From Conexibacter sp. (GTDB taxonomy: Bacteria > Actinomycetota > Thermoleophilia > Solirubrobacterales > Solirubrobacteraceae): a DNA stretch of 8,228 nt. This document shows, one piece after another, positions 1 to 7,540 of the stretch (within the stretch, counting starts at the first letter, position 1; each line of letters begins with the position of its first letter). The notes below the pieces were generated by a model. It had not been told where the DNA came from. It did no database searches and saw only the letters and a list, made by a program, of their open reading frames with translations. The stretch is from the NCBI GenBank assembly GCA_025964295.1, contig JAOPZD010000165.1, positions 1 to 8,228 on the forward strand. The letters run 5' to 3'. A program made the position numbers and the translations under genes.

Positions 1-2158
<2,158 letters not shown>

Positions 2159-2168
2159 AACACGACCC

Positions 2169-2570
2169 ATGCTGTTCGGACAGGAGCACATCGACCGCTA
2201 CGAGGCCACCGACGGGCAGGAGGGCCATGACTGGCAGGGGACGCAGACGCTGATCCTGACCACGACCGGCCGCAAGTCCGGCGAGCCGCGCAAGGCGCCG
2301 CTGATCTACGGCGAGCACGACGGCGACTACCTCGTCGTCGCCTCCAAGGGCGGGGCCCCGGAGCCGCCCGCCTGGTACGTCAACCTGCAGGCCGATCCCG
2401 AGGTCGAGGTGCAGGTCTGGGGCGAGACGTTCCGCGCGCGGGCGCGCGACGCCACGCCCGAGGAGCAGCCCGAGCTGTGGAAGATCATGACCGGCCACTG
2501 GCCGGCCTACGACGAGTACCAGACCAAGACCGACCGGCCGATCCCGGTCGTGGTGCTCGAGCGGACCTAG
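2169..2570 (+). CDS. Nitroreductase-family deazaflavin (F420)-dependent oxidoreductase, quinone-reductase type
   Basis: A 133-residue cytoplasmic protein of the DUF385/Ddn-FGD-like split-barrel family, whose members use reduced F420 to reduce quinones, nitro compounds and other electrophiles. Family hallmarks seen are [18 protein letters not shown] (30-47), [11 protein letters not shown] (54-64), [17 protein letters not shown] (67-83) and the C-terminal [19 protein letters not shown] (114-132). The length matches full-size single-domain members. The ATG at 2169 gives the typical N-terminus MLFGQEHI. The gene starts 10 bases after the hybrid kinase gene, and its TAG stop overlaps the stop of the convergent dioxygenase gene. 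Family homology does not fix the substrate; quinone reduction is favoured by the neighbouring ring-cleaving dioxygenase and MarR genes, which is inference. Presence of this protein implies that the host makes coenzyme F420. Confidence 0.93.
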   Translation: MLFGQEHIDRYEATDGQEGHDWQGTQTLILTTTGRKSGEPRKAPLIYGEHDGDYLVVASKGGAPEPPAWYVNLQADPEVEVQVWGETFRARARDATPEEQPELWKIMTGHWPAYDEYQTKTDRPIPVVVLERT

Positions 2571-3484
2571 CCGCGCGGGTTGGCGATCGGCGTGAGCACC
2601 TGGGCCAGCTGCTCGCGCCGGTCCTCGTACTGGGGCGGCAGCTTGAGGTGCGTGCCCAGCTCGGCGGCCGGCTCGTCGACGTCGAAGCCGATGTCGCGGC
2701 TGGCCAGCTCGAACAGGACGCCGGACGGCTCGCGGAAGTAGACCGAGTGGAAGTACTGGCGGTCGATGATCGGCGTGGCGTGCGCGCCGGCCGTGACCGC
2801 GACGTCGCGCAGGGTCGTCAGCTCGGCGTCGTCGGCCGCCGACCACGCGACGTGGTGCACGGTCCCGGCGCCCTGGACGCCGCGGCCCGCCGGCGGCGCG
2901 TCGTAGCGGATCAGGCCGTGGCGCTGCGCGCCCGTGGCCACCCACGCGCCGGCGGCCTCGCGGTGCTCGAAGCCCAGCGCCTCCAGCAGCGGCGCGCTGC
3001 GCTCCGGCCTGCTCGCGTAGGCGCGGACGCCGTGGAAGCCCAGCAGCCGGTGCTCGGCCGGGATGTCCAGCGCGGTGGCGGCCAGCGGCGCGTCGCCGCC
3101 GTCGGTGGGCACGATCTCGTAGGTCTGGCCCTCGGGACCGGCGAAGCGCAGCAGGCCCTCGGGATCCCAGGCGACCGCGACGCCCTCGCTGCCCAGCCGC
3201 TGGGCCCAGAAGTCCAGCGCGGCGGCGCCGGCGACCCGCCAGGCGATCGTGTGGACCATGCCGTCGCCCGCGCGGCCGACCGCCGCGCCGGGGAACTCGA
3301 AGAACGTCAGGATCGATCCCGGCGTCCCGGCCTCGTCGCCGTAGTACAGGTGGTAGACGTCGGGCTGATCGAAGTTGACGGTCTTCTTGACCAGGCGCAG
3401 CCCGAGCACGCGGGCGCAGAAGTCGACGTTGCCCGGCGCGTCGGCCGTGATGGCGGTGACGTGGTGCAGCCCCTCGAGCGACAT
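2567..3484 (-). CDS. VOC-family ring-cleaving dioxygenase (MhqO/glyoxalase-like)
   Basis: A 305-residue cytoplasmic protein with two vicinal-oxygen-chelate (glyoxalase/extradiol dioxygenase) modules, about residues 5-127 and 147-262. The family is the MhqA/MhqO group of putative hydroquinone- or catechol-cleaving dioxygenases. It opens with GLHHVTAITAD. The second module carries VHHVAW (209-214) and REPSGVLFELASRDIGFDVD (251-270). His7/His8, His210/His211 and Glu259 are the likely metal-ligand candidates (2-His-1-carboxylate). DRQYFHSVYF (241-250) is typical of this subgroup. I chose the ATG at 3484 because the protein then begins directly at the first VOC strand; longer forms would run into the divergent marR gene. 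No Shine-Dalgarno sequence is seen; a TACTGT box 7 bases upstream suggests a leaderless start. The gene is divergent from marR and convergent with the F420-dependent oxidoreductase. The exact substrate is unknown. Confidence 0.93.
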   Translation of the reverse strand: MSLEGLHHVTAITADAPGNVDFCARVLGLRLVKKTVNFDQPDVYHLYYGDEAGTPGSILTFFEFPGAAVGRAGDGMVHTIAWRVAGAAALDFWAQRLGSEGVAVAWDPEGLLRFAGPEGQTYEIVPTDGGDAPLAATALDIPAEHRLLGFHGVRAYASRPERSAPLLEALGFEHREAAGAWVATGAQRHGLIRYDAPPAGRGVQGAGTVHHVAWSAADDAELTTLRDVAVTAGAHATPIIDRQYFHSVYFREPSGVLFELASRDIGFDVDEPAAELGTHLKLPPQYEDRREQLAQVLTPIANPRG

Positions 3485-3491
3485 GGGGCTG

Positions 3492-3497
3492 ACAGTA
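3492..3497 (-). promoter_or_regulatory. Possible -10 box (TACTGT on the minus strand) of the dioxygenase gene
   Basis: On the minus strand TACTGT matches TANNNT and ends 7 bases before the ATG at 3484, so transcription would begin at or next to the start codon. No recognisable TTGACA-like -35 lies at the right distance. The candidate MarR operator sits upstream of this box, where a bound repressor could block polymerase. Confidence 0.4.
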
Positions 3498-3521
3498 CGC
3501 GCCCAAGGGGTGGCACGTGGC

Positions 3522-3537
3522 GGTTGTTCGTGCAACC
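3522..3537. promoter_or_regulatory. Candidate MarR operator, GGTTG-N6-CAACC palindrome
   Basis: A perfect 5-base inverted repeat (GGTTG and CAACC, 6-base spacer with central CG) lies in the 64-base gap between the divergent dioxygenase and marR starts. MarR proteins bind palindromes of about 16-20 bases, often with TTG/CAA half-site ends, and commonly act from the divergent promoter region beside their own gene. The repeat ends 11 bases before the marR GTG. Binding there would block marR initiation and could also affect the divergent promoter. Short arms in GC-rich DNA can arise by chance, so the position is the stronger part of the evidence. Confidence 0.5.
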
Positions 3538-3548
3538 ATGCTGTTCTC

Positions 3549-4052
3549 GTGTCCACCACCACGACCGTTCCCGCCGCGGCGACCGGCGCCCTGGACGATC
3601 GCGAGCTGCGCGCCTGGCGCGGCCTGCTCCGCGTCCACGCCTCGCTCTCCAAGGCCCTCGACAACCAGCTCGACCGCGAGCACGGCCTCCCGCTCACGTC
3701 CTACGAGGTGCTCCTGTACCTCGCCGACGCCGAGGGCGAGAAGATGCGGATGTGCGACCTCGCGTCGTCGGTCATCCTCAGCCGCAGCGGGCTGACGCGC
3801 CTGGTCGACCGCCTCGAGCGCGACGGGCTGCTCGTCCGCGAGTCGTGCGCCAGCGACGCGCGCGGCGCGTTCGCCAAGCTCACGCCCGCCGGCCACGAGA
3901 AGCTCGCCGCCGCGCGCGCCACGCACCTGGCGGGGGTCCGGTCGCTGTTCCTCGACCACCTCACGCCCGAGGAGCAGGACGTGCTCGCCGGCGTGTGGGC
4001 GCGGGTCCTGCCGGGCGCCGCGGGCGCCGCCGGCGACGACTGCGGCTGCTGA
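3549..4052 (+). CDS. MarR-family transcriptional regulator
   Basis: A 167-residue winged-helix dimeric DNA-binding protein of the MarR type. From the GTG at 3549: helical dimerisation segment about 17-45, then the winged helix-turn-helix with MRMCDLASSVILSRSGLTRL (66-85), recognition helix ending VDRLERDGLL (86-95), the wing ASDARGAFAKLTPAG (101-115) and a C-terminal dimerisation helix. The GTG gives an N-terminus of ordinary length; in-frame starts at 3483 and 3510 are possible but would translate across the palindrome. Cysteines occur at 69, 100, 165 and 167, the last two as a terminal CGC. The gene is divergent from the VOC dioxygenase with a palindrome between them. That arrangement suggests repression of the dioxygenase and of itself, released by phenolic or quinone ligands as in MhqR-type regulators. 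Family is certain; ligand and targets are inferred. Confidence 0.93.
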   Translation: MSTTTTVPAAATGALDDRELRAWRGLLRVHASLSKALDNQLDREHGLPLTSYEVLLYLADAEGEKMRMCDLASSVILSRSGLTRLVDRLERDGLLVRESCASDARGAFAKLTPAGHEKLAAARATHLAGVRSLFLDHLTPEEQDVLAGVWARVLPGAAGAAGDDCGC

Positions 4053-4083
4053 GCGGCGCCGAACACGCGTAGGGCGCCGCTTT
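4052..4083 (+). terminator. Hairpin terminator after marR
   Basis: AGCGGCGCC (4052-4060) pairs perfectly with GGCGCCGCT (4073-4081), a 9-base-pair GC-rich stem with a 12-base loop, followed by only a short T run (TTT at 4081-4083). The stem begins on the last base of the marR TGA stop. The short T tract is usual for high-GC genomes, but efficiency cannot be judged. The end of the hairpin touches the -35 box of the next operon. Confidence 0.65.
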
Positions 4084-4109
4084 GAAGGCGCGGCTCACCG
4101 CTCTAGAGT
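4082..4109 (+). promoter_or_regulatory. Promoter (TTGAAG-N16-TAGAGT) of the toastrack-kinase-lipoprotein operon
   Basis: TTGAAG (4082-4087) and TAGAGT (4104-4109) are separated by 16 bases and each match four of six sigma-70/SigA consensus positions. The -10 box ends 6 bases before the GTG at 4116, placing the transcription start at the start codon. No Shine-Dalgarno sequence is present, as expected for a leaderless mRNA. The -10 overlaps the perfect 8-base palindrome CTCTAGAG (4101-4108). Confidence 0.55.
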
Positions 4110-4115
4110 GGCGCC

Positions 4116-4856
4116 GTGCCCGGTCCGGCTCGCGCCGCACACCTCTCCCCGTGGGGACGCCTGGTCGCGCTCTGCGGCATGGTCGTCGCGCTCGCCGCGA
4201 TCGCCCTGGCGATCTGGAGCGTCGCGTCCTCCCAGGAGCGGCGGGTCAGCTACTCGGTGCGCGGCGGGATGGGCGGCGTGTCGCTCGACGTCGGCGACGC
4301 CGACGTCGAGGTCCAGGGCGGCGGCCGCGCCACGGCCGTCTCGGTCCTGCACGTCGACCGCTTCGGCTTCGGCCACGCGCCGGTCGCCCAGCGCTCGATC
4401 GCCGGCGGCGTGTTCCGCGTGCGGTCGCGCTGCCCGTCGACGGTCCTGCACGGCTGCTCGGTGCGCTATCGCATCGTCGTGCCCGACAACGTGCCGCTGG
4501 CGGTCCGGACCGGCGCCGGCTCGGTGCGCTTCCGCGGCTACCGCGGCTCGGCGCGGGTCACGACCGGGCGCGGCGACATCGACATCGCGGGCTTCTGCGG
4601 CTACGCGCTGCAGGCGCGCGCCGAGGACGGCGGCGACATCGACGCCTCCATCGCGTGCCCGCCGCCGCAGCTGGCGCTGCGCACGACGACCGGCTCGGTG
4701 CACGCGCGCGTGCCGCCGGGGCGCTACCGCGTCGACGCGTCGACCTCCGGCGCCGCGGCGAAGGTGCGCGGCCTGACGTCCGACGCGGGCGCGCCGTTCG
4801 CGATCCAGGCGCTCAGCGGCAGCGGCGCGGTGACGGTGGAGCGGGGCACGCCGTGA
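4116..4856 (+). CDS. Membrane-anchored toastrack/DUF4097-like beta-repeat protein
   Basis: A 246-residue protein with a short cytoplasmic N-terminus, one membrane helix (about 17-37) and an extracellular region of short beta strands separated by Gly/Asp turns. The segment from about 120 repeats roughly every 20 residues: GSV (135-137), DID (154-156), DID (174-176), SVH (194-196). This is the look of the DUF4097/DUF2807 "toastrack" beta-solenoid group, domains often coupled to histidine kinases in envelope-stress systems such as LiaF-LiaS. Cys106/Cys114 and Cys161/Cys181 lie outside the membrane and could form disulfides. The GTG at 4116 sits 6 bases after a -10 box. The stop overlaps the kinase start in GTGA, so the two are translationally coupled. 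I infer a sensory accessory role. No enzymatic motif is seen, and the domain name rests on pattern, not on a profile search. Confidence 0.8.
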   Translation: MPGPARAAHLSPWGRLVALCGMVVALAAIALAIWSVASSQERRVSYSVRGGMGGVSLDVGDADVEVQGGGRATAVSVLHVDRFGFGHAPVAQRSIAGGVFRVRSRCPSTVLHGCSVRYRIVVPDNVPLAVRTGAGSVRFRGYRGSARVTTGRGDIDIAGFCGYALQARAEDGGDIDASIACPPPQLALRTTTGSVHARVPPGRYRVDASTSGAAAKVRGLTSDAGAPFAIQALSGSGAVTVERGTP

Positions 4857-6418
4857 TCGCCGAGCTCGAGCTCCAGCGGCGGTTCGCGCGCGCGGCGCTG
4901 GCCGCGACGTTCCTGGCGGCCAGCGTCCCGATCACGATCCTCGGCGTGCTCGCGGTGCTCCTGCTGGCCGTCGGCACCGCGCTGAGCATGCTCGGGATCG
5001 GGCTGCCGGTGCTGCTGGTGGCCGCGGGGGCCTGCCGCCGGCTCGTCCGGGTGGACCGGCGTGCGGCCAACCGCTTCCTCGGCACCCAGATCCCGCCGCT
5101 GCCCGGCGGGCCGGCGACGAGCGGCGGCCCGTGGCGGCGGTCCTTGGAGGTGCTCGGCGACCGGCCGCTGTGGCGCGTCGTCGGCCTGCTCGCGCTCAAG
5201 CCGTTCCTGACCGCCGCGCTGCTCGTCGCGGGCCTCGCGCCGCTCGTGCTGTTCGCGTGGCTGGCCGCGCTGGGCGTCGAGGCGATCGGCGGCATCGGCG
5301 ACACCGACTTCTTCGGGCCGTGGTCGTTCGGCGCCGGCGCCGGCATCCTGTTGCTGGCGCTCGCGCTGCCCGCCGGCGTCCTGGCGCTCGCCGCGCTCGA
5401 CGCGCTGCAGACCGTCATGTGCACGATCAGCCGCGCGCTGATGCTGCCGCGCTCGGCCGGCGCGGGCGCGCCGGTCCGCGAGCTGCTGGCCGAGTCGCTG
5501 GGCGACCACTCGGTGGCGATCGCCTACTGGCTGCCCGACCGCGAGATCTTCGTCGACGAGATCGGCCGCCGCGTCGACCTGCCCCACCCGGCCTCGGGCC
5601 GGACGTGGACGACCGTCGAGCGCGACGGGCGCCCGGTCGCCGCGATCGTCCACGACGCCGCGCTGGACACGACGAGCGAGCTCGTGCAGGCCGCGGCATC
5701 GGCGTCGTCGCTGGCCATCGACAACGAGCGGCTGAAGGCCGACCTGCGCGCGCGGCTGGAGGAGCTGCGCGTCTCGCGCCTGCGGATCGTCGAGGCGACC
5801 GACGCCGCCCGGCGGCGCATCGAGCGCGACCTCCACGACGGCGCCCAGCAGCAGCTCGTCGCGCTCGCGCTGGAGCTGCGGCTGCTGCGCGGCCGCGTCA
5901 AGGACCAGCCGGAGCTGACGCCGATGGTCGACAGCCTCTCCGAGCGGCTGGCCAGCGCGCTGGCCGAGCTGCGCGAGCTGGCGCGGGGCATCCACCCGTC
6001 GATCCTCACCGATCAGGGCCTGGCGCCCGCGATCGACGCGCTGGCCACGCGCGCGCCGGTGCCCGTCGAGGCGGCGGTCGAGGTCGAGGAGCGCCTCGCG
6101 CGGCCCGTCGAGGCCGCCGCGTACTTCGTCGTCGCCGAGGCGCTGACCAACGTCGTCAAGTACGCCAAGGCGTCCTACGTCGACGTGCGGATCCGCCGCG
6201 ACCGCGACGGCGACCGCGCCGACGTGCTGGTCGACGTCGTCGACGACGGCGTCGGCGGCGTGGACCTCGCCGCGGGCAGCGGGCTGCGCGGCCTGCAGGA
6301 CCGGCTCGCCGCCGTCGACGGCGTGCTGGACATCGACAGCCCGCCGGGCGGGGGCACGCGCCTGCGCGCGCGGATCCCCGTCGGCGCGGCAGCCAACGGC
6401 AGCGAGGAGGGCGCATGA
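4853..6418 (+). CDS. Sensor histidine kinase, NarL/LiaS-type (HisKA_3), with four-helix membrane sensor domain
   Basis: A 521-residue membrane kinase. Helices at about 17-40, 43-61, 110-140 and 157-185 form two hairpins. The cytoplasmic loop (62-108) with RRLVRVDRRAANRFLG resembles the actinobacterial "Sensor" domain attached to such kinases. Residues 207-290 form a small PAS/GAF-like region, followed by a coiled-coil (291-320). HisKA_3 has phospho-acceptor His328 in ERDLHDGAQQQLVAL; the ATPase has Asn433 (EALTNVVKYAKAS), G1 DDGVGG (464-469) and G2 GSGLRGLQDRL (475-485). All key residues are present, so it should be active. Such kinases pair with NarL/LuxR-type response regulators, but none is adjacent. 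The GTG at 4853 overlaps the upstream stop (GTGA) with GGTGGAG 11 bases ahead; the TGA overlaps the lipoprotein ATG. The extracellular loop between helices 3 and 4 is only about 16-20 residues, so ligand sensing probably relies on partners. Confidence 0.95.
   Translation: MIAELELQRRFARAALAATFLAASVPITILGVLAVLLLAVGTALSMLGIGLPVLLVAAGACRRLVRVDRRAANRFLGTQIPPLPGGPATSGGPWRRSLEVLGDRPLWRVVGLLALKPFLTAALLVAGLAPLVLFAWLAALGVEAIGGIGDTDFFGPWSFGAGAGILLLALALPAGVLALAALDALQTVMCTISRALMLPRSAGAGAPVRELLAESLGDHSVAIAYWLPDREIFVDEIGRRVDLPHPASGRTWTTVERDGRPVAAIVHDAALDTTSELVQAAASASSLAIDNERLKADLRARLEELRVSRLRIVEATDAARRRIERDLHDGAQQQLVALALELRLLRGRVKDQPELTPMVDSLSERLASALAELRELARGIHPSILTDQGLAPAIDALATRAPVPVEAAVEVEERLARPVEAAAYFVVAEALTNVVKYAKASYVDVRIRRDRDGDRADVLVDVVDDGVGGVDLAAGSGLRGLQDRLAAVDGVLDIDSPPGGGTRLRARIPVGAAANGSEEGA
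6404..6410 (+). promoter_or_regulatory. Strong ribosome binding site (GAGGAGG) for the lipoprotein gene
   Basis: GAGGAGG lies 4 bases before the ATG at 6415, inside the last codons of the kinase gene. It fixes the ATG at 6415 as the start and would allow the lipoprotein to be translated at a higher rate than the kinase. It contrasts with the other starts in the window, most of which lack a clear Shine-Dalgarno sequence. Confidence 0.75.
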
Positions 6419-7458
6419 GGCGCTTGAAGATGATGGTGTCGGTCCTCGTCGCGGTGGCCGCGCTGCCGGCCGCCGGCTGCGGGAGCACGACGACGGTCCA
6501 GGAGGGGCCGGTCACCGTGGAGGGCGGGGGCGGGACCGGCGCGGCCACCGGCGCCAACCCCGACACCGCGCTGCCCGAGACGCCCAACGGCGCGCGCGCG
6601 GTCCGGATCGCGGTGGTCACCCACGGCCAGGCATCGAGCGCGTTCTGGGCGATCGTGCGCAACGGCGTCGAGGCCGCGGGGCGCCAGATGGACGTCGTCA
6701 TCGACTACAAGGCGCCCGACGTCTACAGCCTGGAGCACATGGTCACGCTGATCGATCAGGCCGTCGCGGCCAAGCCGGACGGGTTGGTGGTGTCCTTGCC
6801 CGAGCCCGGGCTGGCGCCGGCGATCCGGCGCGCGGTCAAGGCCGGCATCCCGACCGTCACCATCAACTCGGGCAGCGACATGTACAAGCAGCTCGGCGTG
6901 CTCGCGCACGTCGGCCAGCCGGAGGGCGACGCGGGGTTCAAGGCCGGTCAGCGGCTGGCGCGCGCGGGGGTCCGCCGCGCGCTGTGCGTCAACCTCGCGA
7001 TCCGCAACCAGGGCCTCGACGCGCGCTGCGCCGGCCTGCGGCGCGCGATGCGCGCGGCGGGCGGCCGCGTGGCGATGATGCGCGTCGACGACCAGTCGCC
7101 CGCGGCGCCCAAGCGTATCGCCAAGGCCGTCGCCGACACGAAGGCCGATGGCGTGCTGGCCACCAACGCGGTCAGCGGGCTCGCGGCGGTCAAGGGCCTG
7201 GCGGGCTCCAGGAAGATCCCGATCGGGACGTTCGACCTCGGGCCCGACATCCTCAAGGCGGTGCAGGCGGGCACGCTCGCGTTCGCCGTCGACCAGCAGG
7301 CCTACCTGCAGGGCTACCTGCCGGTCGTCTTCCTCGCCGAGCGCGCCCGCTACGGCCTCTTCCCGGCTCAGGGCGACGTGATCGCGACCGGGCCGAACTT
7401 CGTCACACGGGCCAACGCGGCGAAGGCGATCGAGCTGTCGGCGCGGTCGATCCGCTGA
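6415..7458 (+). CDS. Substrate-binding lipoprotein, ribose-binding-protein family (Peripla_BP_4 type)
   Basis: A 347-residue exported lipoprotein. It has a basic MRRLK start, a hydrophobic segment and lipobox PAAGC with acylated Cys22 (Ala, not the usual Leu/Val/Ile, at -3). A Gly/Thr/Pro-rich tether (about 23-62) leads to a type I periplasmic-binding fold. The first lobe starts RIAVVTHGQASSAFWAIVRNGVEAAG (64-89, split lobe pattern). Further family signatures are GIPTVTINSG (144-153), GTFDLGPDIL (271-280) and AFAVDQQAYLQGYLPVVF (289-306). Asp274 and Gln294/295 correspond to the sugar-contact positions of ribose-binding proteins. Cys191/Cys205 may form a disulfide. Such proteins normally feed ABC importers, but no permease or ATPase gene is adjacent. 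It is co-translated with the kinase through ATGA, so a receptor role like XylFII with LytS, ChvE with VirA or LuxP with LuxQ is plausible. The ligand is unknown; a sugar, polyol or similar is the family expectation. Confidence 0.93.
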   Translation: MRRLKMMVSVLVAVAALPAAGCGSTTTVQEGPVTVEGGGGTGAATGANPDTALPETPNGARAVRIAVVTHGQASSAFWAIVRNGVEAAGRQMDVVIDYKAPDVYSLEHMVTLIDQAVAAKPDGLVVSLPEPGLAPAIRRAVKAGIPTVTINSGSDMYKQLGVLAHVGQPEGDAGFKAGQRLARAGVRRALCVNLAIRNQGLDARCAGLRRAMRAAGGRVAMMRVDDQSPAAPKRIAKAVADTKADGVLATNAVSGLAAVKGLAGSRKIPIGTFDLGPDILKAVQAGTLAFAVDQQAYLQGYLPVVFLAERARYGLFPAQGDVIATGPNFVTRANAAKAIELSARSIR

Positions 7459-7477
7459 GGGCGGTGTCCCGGCCCCG

Positions 7478-7500
7478 GCGCCGGTCGACTTGACCGGCGC
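7478..7500. terminator. Perfect hairpin between convergent genes
   Basis: GCGCCGGTC (7478-7486) and GACCGGCGC (7492-7500) form a perfect 9-base-pair stem with a 5-base loop (GACTT), 20 bases after the lipoprotein stop and 41 bases beyond the NAD kinase stop on the other strand. There is no T tract on either side, so it is either a T-less terminator working for both transcripts or an mRNA 3'-end stabiliser. Confidence 0.55.
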
Positions 7501-7540
7501 AGTGCACGACAACTCGACCCGCAGGCCCGTCGGGCGCCGC

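Noticed and set aside
3514..3519. CACGTG palindrome in the divergent gap
   Set aside because: Only 6 bases with non-matching flanks; expected by chance in GC-rich DNA and weaker than the nearby GGTTG-N6-CAACC repeat.
3483..3548. Earlier marR starts (ATG at 3483 or GTG at 3510)
   Set aside because: They would translate across the operator-like palindrome and overlap or touch the divergent start. They add a short segment containing CSC that is not usual for MarR proteins. The possibility is not fully excluded.
3485..3697. N-terminal extension of the dioxygenase to an upstream start at 3697
   Set aside because: It would overlap marR by about 150 bases and add a Ser/Arg-rich stretch before the first VOC strand; the ATG at 3484 matches the family N-terminus.
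2477..4072. Long plus-strand open frame opposite the dioxygenase and overlapping marR
   Set aside because: It is the antisense image of the VOC dioxygenase in a low-complexity frame; no family motif, and it runs in a different frame from marR.
4101..4108. CTCTAGAG perfect palindrome overlapping the operon -10 box
   Set aside because: Could be an operator, but eight bases are short and half of them are explained by the -10 box; no regulator can be tied to it.
4082..4852. Sensor kinase frame extended upstream to 4082
   Set aside because: The upstream part is an Arg-rich shadow of the toastrack gene; the GTG at 4853 in the GTGA overlap gives the normal kinase N-terminus.
4724..5995. Long minus-strand open frame opposite the sensor kinase
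   Set aside because: Arg/Gln/Asp-rich sequence without domain signatures, fully antisense to the kinase membrane and HisKA_3 regions.
6175..7512. Minus-strand open frame opposite the substrate-binding lipoprotein
   Set aside because: Composition typical of an antisense shadow; the plus-strand frame has a lipobox, a strong ribosome binding site and full family motifs.
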